Assembly: GCF_028737215.1 (NCBI RefSeq)
Contig: NZ_JAQZAM010000002.1
Span: 248,001-312,000 of the forward strand
From: Actinomycetospora chibensis
GTDB taxonomy: Bacteria > Actinomycetota > Actinomycetes > Mycobacteriales > Pseudonocardiaceae
DNA: 64,000 bases
Direction of reading: 5' to 3'
The translations under genes were made by a program, and so were the position numbers. Below the pieces are notes generated by a model. That model saw only the letters and a list, made by a program, of their open reading frames with translations, had not been told where the DNA came from and did no database searches. Of this stretch, positions 16,767 to 25,172 are shown in pieces (the stretch's first letter is position 1; each line of letters starts with the position of its first letter).

Positions 16767-17179
16767 CGAGTGCCTCCCTCGTCGAACGGGGCCGGGACGG
16801 GTCGGTACCTGCTGATCTCGATCAGATTCTGGTCCGGGTCGCGGACCTAGACACTGCGGATCGGCCCGAGGGCCCCGGTGCGGTCCACCGGGCCCTCCTC
16901 GATCGGGACGCCATGGGCGGCGAGGCGCGCGATCACCGTCTCCAGCGCGTCGTCGGTGACGAGGCACAGGTCGGCGCTGCCGGGGGTCGGGCGGAGGGCC
17001 TTGGGCTCGAACTCCTGCCCGGCCCGGTGCAGGTTGATCTTGTTGCGGCCGAAGGCGAGCGCCCGGCGCCCGCCGCCGAAGGTCACCGGCTCCATCCCCA
17101 GGGCGTCGACGTAGAAGGCGATCGTCGCGTCGATGTCGGCGACGGTGAGCACGACGTGGTCGAAGCCCTGCAGCGGCAT
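16763..17179 (-). pseudogene. VOC (glyoxalase) gene interrupted by an in-frame TAG
   Basis: Reads from ATG 17179 as MPLQGFDHVVLTVADIDATI with a full VOC module, but codon 111 is TAG (16847-16849) where the family has Tyr or Phe in S-V-Y-x-R-D-P. Translation continues in frame after it as VRDPDQNLIEISRYRPVP to a TGA at 16763-16765 that overlaps the next start as ATGA. The lost part holds the C-terminal Glu (LIE) that binds metal in VOC enzymes. So a single C-to-G change in TAC inactivated an operon gene, or the stop is read through or is a sequencing error. Confidence 0.75.
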
Positions 17180-17243
17180 GGTCGTCCTCCCTCCGGAGGA
17201 GCGCGGGCCGCTCGTCCGTCGACGCGGGTAGTGTCCCCCGCCC

Positions 17244-17714
17244 GTGGGAATCCGCCGGATCGCTCCGACCGACGTCGGGACCGTCACCGAGCTGGTCCAC
17301 GAGCTGGCCCGGTACGAGAAGGCCGCCGACCGGTGCCACCTCACCCCCGAGCAGCTCTCCGCGGCGCTGTTCGGCGAGCACCCCCACCTGTTCGGCCACG
17401 TCGCCGAGCAGGACGGCGCCGTGGTCGGGTGCGCGCTCTGGTTCCTCAACTACTCGACGTGGGACGGCGTCCACGGCATCTACCTCGAGGACCTGTTCGT
17501 GCGCGCCGACCACCGCGGCTCCGGCCTCGGCAGGGCGCTGCTGGTCGAGCTGGCCGCGGAGTGCGAGCGGCAGGGCTACTCGCGGCTGCAGTGGTGGGTG
17601 CTCGACTGGAACACCCCGGCGATCGAGTTCTACCGGTCGCTCGGGGCCGAGGCGATGGACCAGTGGGTCGTCTACCGCGTCTCGGGTGACCCGCTGCGCG
17701 CGCTGGCGCGGTGA
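17244..17714 (+). CDS. GNAT acetyltransferase, diamine acetyltransferase-like
   Basis: 156 residues from GTG 17244. The CoA-binding P-loop is VRADHRGSGLGRALLVELA, preceded by YLEDLFV and followed by RLQWWVLDWNTPAIEFY, all typical of the spermidine/spermine N-acetyltransferase (SSAT) branch, as is ELARYEKAADRCHLT near the start. A polyamine or amino-acid-like amine substrate is inferred. It is divergent from the VOC/CoA operon across a 64-base gap. Confidence 0.88.
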   Translation: MGIRRIAPTDVGTVTELVHELARYEKAADRCHLTPEQLSAALFGEHPHLFGHVAEQDGAVVGCALWFLNYSTWDGVHGIYLEDLFVRADHRGSGLGRALLVELAAECERQGYSRLQWWVLDWNTPAIEFYRSLGAEAMDQWVVYRVSGDPLRALAR

Positions 17715-17779
17715 CCGACGCTCACGGCCCGCCCTCCCCCGTCCCGACGGCACCCGTCCCGGGCGTGCGCGCGCGCGGA

Positions 17780-17808
17780 GAGCCCGGCGGCCCCCCGGCG
17801 CCGGGCTC
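17780..17808. terminator. bidirectional hairpin between convergent genes
   Basis: Perfect 10-bp stem GAGCCCGGCG / CGCCGGGCTC with a 9-base C/G loop, between the stop of the GNAT gene (17714) and the stop of the SDR gene (17823). Confidence 0.6.
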
Positions 17809-17822
17809 CCCGCGGTGGCGGG

Positions 17823-18584
17823 TCAGTGGATGTGCGAGCCCCCGTTGACGTCGTAGGTCGCGCCGGTGATGTAACCGGTCTCCTCGCGGCAGAGGTAGGT
17901 GATGAGGTCGGCGACGTCGTCGACGCGCCCGTTGCGCCCGACGGGGATGCCGGCGAGCAGGGCGGTCTTGCGCTCGCCCTCGAGCGCGCCGCCGGTGATG
18001 TCGGTGTCGATCAGCCCGGGCGCGACGCTGTTGACGGTCACGCCGGACGGGCCGAGCTCGCGGGCCAGGGCGCGGGCGAAGCCGAGCTGCCCGGCCTTGG
18101 CCGCGGAGTAGGCGACGCCGCCGAAGACGCCGCCGCCGCGCTCGGCGGAGACCGAGGAGAGGAAGACGATGCGCCCGAAACCGCGCCCGGCCATGCCGGG
18201 GGCGAGGCGACGGGTGACGTTGTAGGCGCCGCGGACGTTGACGTCGAACACCCGCTCCCACTCCGCGTCCGTGACCTCGAGGAACGGCACCGGCGACGTG
18301 ATGCCGGCGTTGTTGACCAGGGCGCCGACCGGCGGCAGGGCCTCGGTCACGGTGGCCAGGGCGCTCTCGACGGACGCGCCGTCGGTGACGTCGCAGGCGG
18401 CCCCGAGGGCGGCGACGCCGTGGGTGGCGGCCACGTCGTCGGCGGTCTCCTTGGCACCGGCCTCGTCGAGGTCGAGCACCGCGACGTTCCAGCCGGCGGC
18501 GGCGAGGGCGTGGGTGGTGGCGCGGCCGATGCCGCGGCGGGATCCGGCGCCGGTGACGACGGCGGTCATGTCGGACATGGGCAT
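17823..18584 (-). CDS. short-chain dehydrogenase/reductase
   Basis: 253-residue classical SDR. The cofactor motif is GAGSRRGIG, then NNAG, the catalytic Ser in VFLSSVS and the YxxxK in VAYSAAKAG, with a C-terminal VNGGSHIH. AGGAG sits 7 bases before ATG 18584; a second ATG at 18578 is possible. It is the last gene of the GntR-controlled operon with the transporter and two transketolase subunits, so it probably oxidises or reduces a polyol or keto-sugar feeding the transketolase. Confidence 0.92.
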   Translation of the reverse strand: MPMSDMTAVVTGAGSRRGIGRATTHALAAAGWNVAVLDLDEAGAKETADDVAATHGVAALGAACDVTDGASVESALATVTEALPPVGALVNNAGITSPVPFLEVTDAEWERVFDVNVRGAYNVTRRLAPGMAGRGFGRIVFLSSVSAERGGGVFGGVAYSAAKAGQLGFARALARELGPSGVTVNSVAPGLIDTDITGGALEGERKTALLAGIPVGRNGRVDDVADLITYLCREETGYITGATYDVNGGSHIH

Positions 18585-18609
18585 GGGAGTCTCCTGGAGC
18601 TCAGGGATG

Positions 18610-19647
18610 TCAGGCGGAGGGCGGCGAGGGGTCGGCCGGCCAGGGGGCGCGGTCGTTCAGCTCGGCCTTGATGCGGGCGACGACGGCGTCGGTGGACAGG
18701 CCGTAGCGGTCGTGGAGGGTCGGGAGGGCACCGGCGGCGAGGAACTCGTCGGGCAGGCCGATCTGGCCGAACCGAGTGGAGACCCCGCCGAGTGCGAGGG
18801 ACGTACCGACCGCCTCCCCCAGACCGCCGATGACGGTGTGGTTCTCGCAGGTCAGGACCAGCCGGTCGGGGCGTGCGGCGCGGACGATCGCCTCGCGGTC
18901 GAGCGGCTTGATAGTCGGCACGTGCAGGACGGCGACGTCCACGTGGTCGGCCTCGAGGCGGGCGGCGGCCTGCAGGGCCCGCATCGTCATCAGACCGGTG
19001 GAGATGAGCAGGACGTCCCGGCCGGTGCGCAGCTCGGCGGCCTTGCCGAGCTCGAAGCGGTAGTCGTACTCGTCGAGAACGGTGGGCACCGACCCGCGCA
19101 GCAGGCGCAGGTAGGTGGGGCCGTCGTGGTCGGCGAGCGCGGGCACGGCCGCCTCGATGTCGACCGAGTCGCAGGGATCGACGATGGTGAGGTTGGGGCA
19201 GCCCCGCAGGATCGCGAGGTCCTCGGTCGCCTGGTGGCTCGGTCCGTAGCCGGTCGTGAGGCCGGGCAGGCCACCGACGACGTTGACGTTGAGGCCGGGC
19301 TCGGCGATGTCGAGGCACAGGAAGTCGTAGGCGCGCCGGGTCGCGAAGACCGAGTAGGTCGACGCGAACGGGACCAGGCCGACCTCGGCCATCCCGGCTG
19401 CGGCGCCCAGCAGGACCTGCTCGGCCATGCCCATCTGGAAGAACCGGTCCGGGTGGGCGGAGCGGAAGACGTGCATGTCGGTGTACTTGGCGAGGTCCGC
19501 CGACAGGCCGACGATCTCGGGGCGGTCCTCGGCGAGCGCGGCGAGGGCGTGCCCGAACGGCGCGGGGGTGGTGCGCTGGTCGGGGTCGGCGAACGACGCG
19601 ATCATCGCCGAGGTGGTGAGCTTCGTGCGGGGGGTCGCGGTGGTCAT
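18610..19647 (-). CDS. transketolase-like subunit, C-terminal half (pyrimidine-binding)
   Basis: 345 residues covering the Pyr and C-terminal domains of a split transketolase. It holds the MGMAEQVLLGAAAGMAEVG segment with the catalytic Glu for thiamine diphosphate activation, the YGPSHQATEDLAI segment and a C-terminal transketolase domain. It starts 4 bases inside the upstream N-terminal subunit gene, so 1:1 synthesis is expected. Split transketolases often serve catabolic pathways for unusual sugars rather than the pentose phosphate pathway. Confidence 0.92.
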   Translation of the reverse strand: MTTATPRTKLTTSAMIASFADPDQRTTPAPFGHALAALAEDRPEIVGLSADLAKYTDMHVFRSAHPDRFFQMGMAEQVLLGAAAGMAEVGLVPFASTYSVFATRRAYDFLCLDIAEPGLNVNVVGGLPGLTTGYGPSHQATEDLAILRGCPNLTIVDPCDSVDIEAAVPALADHDGPTYLRLLRGSVPTVLDEYDYRFELGKAAELRTGRDVLLISTGLMTMRALQAAARLEADHVDVAVLHVPTIKPLDREAIVRAARPDRLVLTCENHTVIGGLGEAVGTSLALGGVSTRFGQIGLPDEFLAAGALPTLHDRYGLSTDAVVARIKAELNDRAPWPADPSPPSA

Positions 19648-20522
19648 CGCGTGTGTCCTTCCAGGAGCTGGTCGCGGGCGGTCTGCCACTCGTGCTCCTC
19701 GACCCGCAGGAAGTGCGCCTTCTCGCGGGTCTCGAGCATCGGCACGCCGCGTCCGGGGCGGGTGTCGCAGAGCAGGACCGACGGCGCGGTCGGGGCGTCG
19801 GTGAGCTCGTCGACGGCGGTGACGAGGGCCGCCACGTCGTTGCCGTCGACCCGACGGACCGACCAGCCGAAGGCGCGCCACTTGTCCTCGAGCGGATCGA
19901 TGCGCAGGACGCCGGCGGTCGGGCCGTCGGCCTGCAGGCCGTTGACGTCGACCACGGCGAGCAGGTTGGACAGACCGTGGTGGGCGCAGGACATCGCGGC
20001 TTCCCAGGTGGAGCCCTCGTCGAGCTCGCCGTCGGAGAGCAGGTTCACCACGCGGGCCGCGTTCCCGAGGTGGCGCAGGCCCAGCGCCATGCCGGTGGCG
20101 ACGCCGAGCCCGTGGCCCAGCGAGCCGCCCGAGATCTCCATCCCGGGCGTGTACGAGGCCATGGCGGACATCGGCAGTCGCGAGTCGTCGGAACCGTAGG
20201 TCTCGAGCTCCTCGGCGGGGATGATGCCCGCCTCGGCGAAGGCGGCGTAGGCGGCGATCGCGTAGTGGCCGATGGAGAGCAGGAAGCGGTCGCGCTGCGG
20301 CCACTCCGGGTCCTCCGCGCGGAAGCGGAGCAGGTCGCCGAACAGGACCGCGAGCACGTCGGCGACGCCGAGCGCCTGGCCGATGTAGCCCTGGCCCTGC
20401 ACCTCGCCCATGTCCAGGGCATGGCGACGAATTCGGTAGGCGGCGTCGCGGAGCCGCACGATGCGGTCGGGGTCGGCCGCGGCGGAGGTGCCGGTGGGTG
20501 TGGGGCTGGTCAATGAGGTCAT
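19644..20522 (-). CDS. transketolase-like subunit, N-terminal half (thiamine-diphosphate-binding)
   Basis: 292 residues carrying the PP domain: SIGHYAIAAYAAFAEAG, the SGGSLGHGLGVATGMALGLR loop and the ThDP/metal motif that starts SDGELDEGSTWEA (SDG instead of GDG) and ends NGLQADG. It partners with the next gene to make a complete transketolase. GDG-to-SDG is common in split forms. Substrates are likely ketoses with a C3-C4 trans-diol, transferring a glycolaldehyde unit; the identity is not encoded in visible motifs. Confidence 0.92.
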   Translation of the reverse strand: MTSLTSPTPTGTSAAADPDRIVRLRDAAYRIRRHALDMGEVQGQGYIGQALGVADVLAVLFGDLLRFRAEDPEWPQRDRFLLSIGHYAIAAYAAFAEAGIIPAEELETYGSDDSRLPMSAMASYTPGMEISGGSLGHGLGVATGMALGLRHLGNAARVVNLLSDGELDEGSTWEAAMSCAHHGLSNLLAVVDVNGLQADGPTAGVLRIDPLEDKWRAFGWSVRRVDGNDVAALVTAVDELTDAPTAPSVLLCDTRPGRGVPMLETREKAHFLRVEEHEWQTARDQLLEGHTR

Positions 20523-20549
20523 GGGGTCCTCCTTGGTGGGACGGGGCCG

Positions 20550-21959
20550 TCAGCGGCCGGAGGCGGTGGACTCGGCGGACGCCGCCTCGCCACGGACCGG
20601 GGAGGCCAGGGCCAGGGACCGCTCGAGGGCCTCCACCTCGGCGCGCTCGCTGCGCCCCCAGGTCTCGCGGGTGAGCAGCGTCGCGGCGACGCCGAGCAGG
20701 CCGTAGACGGTGATGAGCAGGGCGGGGCCGATCCAGCCGAAGCCGGCGAAGAGTGCGGTGGCGATGAGAGGGGTGAAGCCGGAGACCACGGCGGACAGCT
20801 GGTAGGCCAGCGAGGCGCCGGTGGTGCGGGTGCGGGCGGCGAACAGCTCGGAGAACCAGGCCCCTTGCACGCCGGCGAGGGAGTTCTGGCAGATCGCGTA
20901 GCTGACGACGAAGGCGAGGACGACGGCCACCGCGGTGCCGGTGTTGAGCAGCAGGAACAGCGGGACGCCCCAGAGCAGGGTCACGATGGTGCCGAAGAGG
21001 TAGACCGGCCGGCGCCCGACGCGGTCGGTGAGCGCGCCCCAGCCGATCGTGGCACCGATGCCGAGCGCGGAGGCGATCATCGTCGCGGTGAGGCTGATGC
21101 TGCGGTCGGCGAGCTCCTCGCTCACCAGGTACGACAGGACGAAGGTGACGGTGACCGCGTAGCCCGCGGTCTCGGTCACGCGCAGGCAGAACGCGCGCAG
21201 GATGTTGCGCCAGTCGGTGCGCAGGACCTCGGTGAGGGGGTTCTTCGCGATGTTGCCCTCGTCCTTGAGCTCCTCGAACTCGGGGGACTCCTCGACCTTG
21301 AGCCGGATGATGATCCCGACGGCGATCAGGATCGCGCTGAGCAGGAAGGGCACTCGCCACGCCCAGTTGCCACCGAGGGGCACGCTCGCCAGGAAGGCGA
21401 GGTTGGCCAGCAAGAGGCCGACCGGGAAGCCAGCCTGGGTGATGCCGGTGTAGAGACCTCGTTTGCGCCACGGAGCGTGCTCGAAGCACATGAGGATGGC
21501 CCCGCCCCACTCGGCGCCGAAGGCCAGGCCCTGGACGACGCGGACCAGGACGAGCAGGACACCGGCCCACACACCGATCTGGTCGTACGTGGGCAGGGCG
21601 CCGATGAGGACGGTCGCGACGCCCATCAGCAGCAGCGACGCGACGAGCACCGGCTTGCGGCCGATCTTGTCGCCCAGGTAGCCACCGATGATCCCGCCGA
21701 GCGGGCGGACCGCGAACCCGATCCCCAGCGTGGCGAACGAGAGCAGGGTCCCGGACAGCGGGTCGTTCGCGGGAAAGAAGACGGTGTTGAAGTACAGGGC
21801 CGCGGCGATCCCGAAGCCGATGAAGTCGTAGGTCTCGATCGTGGCGCCCACCGAGGCGCCGATCGCGACGCGCTTCCGGGAGGCGGTGCCCTCGATGGGG
21901 TGGCGGGTGCTGGGACCGGCCGGCCCGGGGTCGGCCGGGGGCACGTTCCGTTCGGTCAT
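20550..21959 (-). CDS. MFS transporter, metabolite:H+ symporter (MHS) family
   Basis: 469 residues with about 12 hydrophobic segments. The two halves each carry the MFS loop motif (GGYLGDKIGRKPVL and GALTDRVGRRPVYL), and the start IGASVGATIETYDFIGFG is typical of the MHS group (ShiA, ProP, KgtP). These import organic acids, osmolytes or sugar acids with protons. First gene of the operon; a double palindromic operator lies 59 bases upstream of its ATG. Confidence 0.9.
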   Translation of the reverse strand: MTERNVPPADPGPAGPSTRHPIEGTASRKRVAIGASVGATIETYDFIGFGIAAALYFNTVFFPANDPLSGTLLSFATLGIGFAVRPLGGIIGGYLGDKIGRKPVLVASLLLMGVATVLIGALPTYDQIGVWAGVLLVLVRVVQGLAFGAEWGGAILMCFEHAPWRKRGLYTGITQAGFPVGLLLANLAFLASVPLGGNWAWRVPFLLSAILIAVGIIIRLKVEESPEFEELKDEGNIAKNPLTEVLRTDWRNILRAFCLRVTETAGYAVTVTFVLSYLVSEELADRSISLTATMIASALGIGATIGWGALTDRVGRRPVYLFGTIVTLLWGVPLFLLLNTGTAVAVVLAFVVSYAICQNSLAGVQGAWFSELFAARTRTTGASLAYQLSAVVSGFTPLIATALFAGFGWIGPALLITVYGLLGVAATLLTRETWGRSERAEVEALERSLALASPVRGEAASAESTASGR

Positions 21960-22017
21960 GGTGATCTCCGCTGATCGTGTGGACTCGACGGGGTGACTGC
22001 CGCGCGTCGGCCAACCC

Positions 22018-22047
22018 CAACAGTCGACTGTTAACAGTCGTCTGTTG
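22018..22047 (-). promoter_or_regulatory. tandem palindromic operator of the GntR regulator
   Basis: Two adjacent 14-bp units: AACAGTCGACTGTT (22019-22032, perfect palindrome) and AACAGTCGTCTGTT (22033-22046, two mismatches), with a further half site AACAGTC at 22082-22088. They lie just upstream of the transporter operon and downstream of the FCD-type GntR gene on the same strand. The TGT/ACA ends fit operators of the FadR/FCD subfamily. Confidence 0.6.
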
Positions 22048-22199
22048 GAGATGAATGGTGGGGTCGAACGAGCGCTCTGTCAACAGTCAGCAAAGGCCGG
22101 ATTTGCGCGGTTGACCTGCGATGATCACACACAGCTCTCGGCGAGATCGCCGGAGCGCGGCGTCAGGCGATCTCCCGGAGATCGACTCGGACGGGAGGG

Positions 22200-22859
22200 T
22201 CAGACCGCGTCGTCGGCCGCGGCGAAGTGGTCGGCCGCCGCGGCCATGTGCTCCTCGACCACCGAGAGCGCGGTCGCGAGCTCGCCGCTCTCGATCGCGT
22301 CGATGATCGGGGCGTGGCGATCGCCGGCCATCATCACCGGCGAGCCCTCGGCGTCGCCGTTCATGATCGTCACCCTGATGCGGCCCTCGAGCGCGCGCCA
22401 CGCCTCGACCAGCATCGAGTTGCCCGCGAGACGGCACAGCAGGAGGTGGAAGCCGAGATCGGCCTCCACGCGGTCCGCGAAGTCGCCGCTGCCGAGGTCC
22501 TGCAACGCGTGGCGCAGCGTGTCCGCGGCCTCCTGCCGGCGCGGCGAGTTGATGATCTCGGTGACCGCTAGGCCCTCGAGCGCGGCACGGACCTTGAACA
22601 GCTCGCGCACCTCGGTGGCCGACAGCCGGTTGACCCGGAGCATCCCGCGATTGCCCGCGGTGACCAGGCCTTCCTGCTGGAGATGTCGCAGCGCCTCGCG
22701 GACGGTGCCCCGACTGACGCCCAGGTGGCTCGCGAGCTCGACCTCACCCAGGTGGTCACCCGGGCGGTAGCCGCCCGAGGTGATGGCCGAGCGCAGCGCA
22801 GCCAGGGACCGCTCGCGCAGCGTGCTGCGATCGAGGCTTGACAGCGGCTCGACGGTCAC
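22200..22859 (-). CDS. GntR-family (FCD) transcriptional regulator
   Basis: 219 residues from GTG 22859. The N-terminal winged HTH has ELASHLGVSRGTVREALRHL (about 44-63); the all-helical FCD domain follows with VEADLGFHLLLCRLAGN and a C-terminal DRHAPIIDAIESGE..HM segment whose D/H residues bind a metal and the ligand in this family. FCD regulators are normally repressors released by an organic acid. It is 240 bases upstream of the transporter-transketolase operon and is its likely regulator. Confidence 0.9.
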   Translation of the reverse strand: MTVEPLSSLDRSTLRERSLAALRSAITSGGYRPGDHLGEVELASHLGVSRGTVREALRHLQQEGLVTAGNRGMLRVNRLSATEVRELFKVRAALEGLAVTEIINSPRRQEAADTLRHALQDLGSGDFADRVEADLGFHLLLCRLAGNSMLVEAWRALEGRIRVTIMNGDAEGSPVMMAGDRHAPIIDAIESGELATALSVVEEHMAAAADHFAAADDAV

Positions 22860-23233
22860 GGGGCTCCCTCACGCACGTACCGATCCTACCGCCGGCTGCC
22901 GACATGCAGGGTGATGACTGTCGACAACCGTCACCATCGCCACGCGCTCCGGCCTCGGCCATGCCTGGACGGAGCGACCTCGCCCTGCATGATCCTCGGC
23001 GGGTTCGGGGAGCGCATCGACCGCTCCGAGCTCGCCGTCGTGCACATGAACGTCTCCTCCCGCCGAGCCACCTCAGGGGCAGCATCGGAGAAGCGCCACC
23101 GGCAACGACGCCCTCGGAGGCGTCTCGTCGACGTCCATCGCCACCCTCGCGCGCTCGTCGCGCATCCCGGACGGGGGACGGACGGCTCGGCGTGGAGACG
23201 TGGACACCCATCGACCGGTGTTAGAGTCCGGCC
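22860..23233. other. divergent intergenic region with a palindrome
   Basis: A 374-base gap between the GntR gene (minus) and the ArsR-like gene (plus). At 22910-22935 is an imperfect 26-bp palindrome centred on TGTCGACA, starting GGTGATGACTG and ending CCGTCACC, 51 to 76 bases upstream of the GntR start; it could be an autoregulatory site. No further coding or RNA feature was seen. Confidence 0.45.
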
Positions 23234-23572
23234 GTGGAGTCCGAGAACCTCGCGTTCGACGCGCTGTCGGACCGTGTGCGGCGCCGGATCCTGAGCGCCC
23301 TGGGCGACGAGGGCGAGCTGACCGTCACCGACATCACCGAGCGCGTGGGAGCGGTCGGTCGCACGACGATCTCGAGCCACTTGCGCGTCCTGCGCACCTC
23401 GGGAATCGTGCGGGAGCGCCGGGTCGGACGGAATCGCTACTACTCCCTCGACACCGACGGCGCCGTCCGTGACGCCTTCACCTACCTGCAGTCGATCATG
23501 CGAGAGAGCGTCGACGATCTCCCGCGGGCGACGTCCTCGGCGCCACGGGAAAGTGACCGCGGCGTCGGCTAG
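23234..23572 (+). CDS. ArsR-family HTH regulator (NhlD-like)
   Basis: 112 residues from GTG 23234. It is a single winged HTH: ALSDRVRRRILSALGDEGEL, then TVTDITERVGAVGRTTISSHLRVLRTSGIV as recognition helix, and RVGRNRYYSLDT as wing. It has no metal-binding cysteines. Its place directly before an AmiC-like protein and nitrile hydratase genes matches NhlD, the ArsR-like repressor beside AmiC-like NhlC in Rhodococcus rhodochrous J1 (established example). It would repress the nitrile/amide genes until amide is sensed. Confidence 0.85.
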   Translation: MESENLAFDALSDRVRRRILSALGDEGELTVTDITERVGAVGRTTISSHLRVLRTSGIVRERRVGRNRYYSLDTDGAVRDAFTYLQSIMRESVDDLPRATSSAPRESDRGVG

Positions 23573-23595
23573 CACCTGAAAGCCTACGGGGCCCG

Positions 23596-25041
23596 ATGTA
23601 CACGACCGTCGCCGCCGAGCAGACCGTGGCGCTCGCCCCGCACGAGGTCTTCGCGCTGTTCGGGTCGGCGCACGCGACGGGATGGCTGTTCAGTGCGCGG
23701 TGCGACGCCGTGACACCGGGCGCGATCGTCTCCATGCAGTTGCCCCTCGACGAGCGCGGCGGGACCCGAGGTGTCGACATCCTCGGACGCCTGGCCCGGG
23801 TCGTGCCGGGTGCGATGATCGACATCGAGCACACCCAGCCGTGGCGGGGGCGGATCAGCCTGCGCTTCCGGCCGGCGGGTGCCCGCCGTACCCGGGTGCA
23901 GGTCCGCGCGAGCGTGCCGCTCGAGGGTGTCCAGTGGCTGCTGCACCGGCGGGGCCTCCCGCTGCCCGAACCCGCGGACGACGGGGCGATACGCCTGGGC
24001 GTGATCACCTCGGCATCGGGCACGGGGGCGGTGTACTCGATGTCGGCCGAGCTCATGGCCGAGCTCGCCGTCGACGAGATCAACGCCGACGGCGGGGTCG
24101 CGGGCCGTCGGGTGCGGCTGGTGGTCGCCGACGACGCCACCGACGCCGACCAGGCCGCCGACGAGGCCCGGCGCATGGTGCGGCTCGGATGCCGCGTCGT
24201 CTTCGTCAACAGCACCTCGGCCAGCTTCGACGCGGTCCGGCGCGCCGTCCGCGGACGCCGGATCCTGGTGGTGCACACGGTCGTGAACGAGGGCGGTGGC
24301 GTGTCCCCGACCGTCGTCCGTCTCGGCGAGCGTCCACAGGCCCAGCTCGACGCCCTGGCGGCACCGGTGATGCGACGGGCCGACGCCCGACGGTGGTTCT
24401 TCGTCGGACAGACCTACGTCTGGTCGCACGGAGCACACGCCGCGGCCCGACGTGCGGTGTCGCGGGCAGGAGGACAGGTCGCCGGCGAGGACCTCGCCCC
24501 TCTCGGCACCACCGACTTCTCGGACACCCTGGAACGCATCCAGCTCTCCGGTGCCGACCTCGTGCTCAGCACGTTGGTCGGGGCCGACGAGGTGGCCTTC
24601 GAACGGCAGAGCGAGGCGGCCGGGCTGCGCGACGCGACCCGGACCGTCTCGCTCGTGCTCGAGGAGTCGACACTCGCCCACATCGGCCCCCGCGCGAGCG
24701 TCGGGCTGCAGACGGCGCTGAGCTACTTCCAGGACAACCCGCTCCCGGGCAACGCCGACCTGCTCGCCCGCTATCGCGCCGCCTACGGACCGTGGGCGCC
24801 GCCGGTGACGTCCCTGTCGGAGACGGTGTACGAGGCGATCCACCAGTACGCGCGGATCCTGCACGTCGATCCCGAGGGCGACGCCGCCGAGCACGGTCGC
24901 GCGCTGTCGCGACGGCGTCGCGGGTCGCGCGGGGACGCCATCGGGTCCCGGGACCTGGTCGCCCCCGCGCTCTACGTCGCCGAAGCCGGTCCGTCCGGGC
25001 TGGAGATCGTCGAGGCGGTGCGGGAGAAGGCCGGGGCGTGA
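23596..25041 (+). CDS. AmiC/NhlC-like amide sensor fused to an SRPBCC domain
   Basis: 481 residues in two parts. Residues 1-115 form an SRPBCC (START/Bet v 1-like) hydrophobic-ligand domain (APHEVFALFGSAHATGWLF, PWRGRISLRFRPAG). From about 130 (AIRLGVITSASGTGAVYSM) it is a type 1 periplasmic-binding-protein fold like AmiC and the urea/amide binding proteins (ELAVDEINADGGVAGRRVRL), with no signal peptide, hence cytoplasmic. AmiC-like NhlC mediates amide-dependent induction of nitrile hydratase in R. rhodochrous. The N-terminal SRPBCC fusion is not part of that family as I know it. Confidence 0.82.
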   Translation: MYTTVAAEQTVALAPHEVFALFGSAHATGWLFSARCDAVTPGAIVSMQLPLDERGGTRGVDILGRLARVVPGAMIDIEHTQPWRGRISLRFRPAGARRTRVQVRASVPLEGVQWLLHRRGLPLPEPADDGAIRLGVITSASGTGAVYSMSAELMAELAVDEINADGGVAGRRVRLVVADDATDADQAADEARRMVRLGCRVVFVNSTSASFDAVRRAVRGRRILVVHTVVNEGGGVSPTVVRLGERPQAQLDALAAPVMRRADARRWFFVGQTYVWSHGAHAAARRAVSRAGGQVAGEDLAPLGTTDFSDTLERIQLSGADLVLSTLVGADEVAFERQSEAAGLRDATRTVSLVLEESTLAHIGPRASVGLQTALSYFQDNPLPGNADLLARYRAAYGPWAPPVTSLSETVYEAIHQYARILHVDPEGDAAEHGRALSRRRRGSRGDAIGSRDLVAPALYVAEAGPSGLEIVEAVREKAGA

Positions 25042-25107
25042 CCGTGGCCGACGGCGCCACGGCACCCGTCGACACGTGATCGCAACGCGTAGATGCGTCG
25101 CTGAGTA

Positions 25108-25137
25108 TTGACGTGTCTTTCCAGCACTTCCTAGGGT
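25108..25137 (+). promoter_or_regulatory. predicted promoter of the amidase-nitrile hydratase operon
   Basis: TTGACG at 25108-25113 and TAGGGT at 25132-25137 with an 18-base spacer, 36 bases before the amidase ATG. Just upstream is the inverted repeat ACGC-GTAGAT-GCGT at about 25084-25097, a possible site for the ArsR-like regulator. Confidence 0.45.
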
Positions 25138-25172
25138 CGGTTCTCCCCCGTCCGCTGCTCGAGGGAGCTGCC

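Noticed and set aside
18610-22083. An 1157-codon minus frame that includes the transketolase subunit
   Set aside because: Only the last 345 codons match a protein; upstream it is the shadow of the MFS and other transketolase gene.
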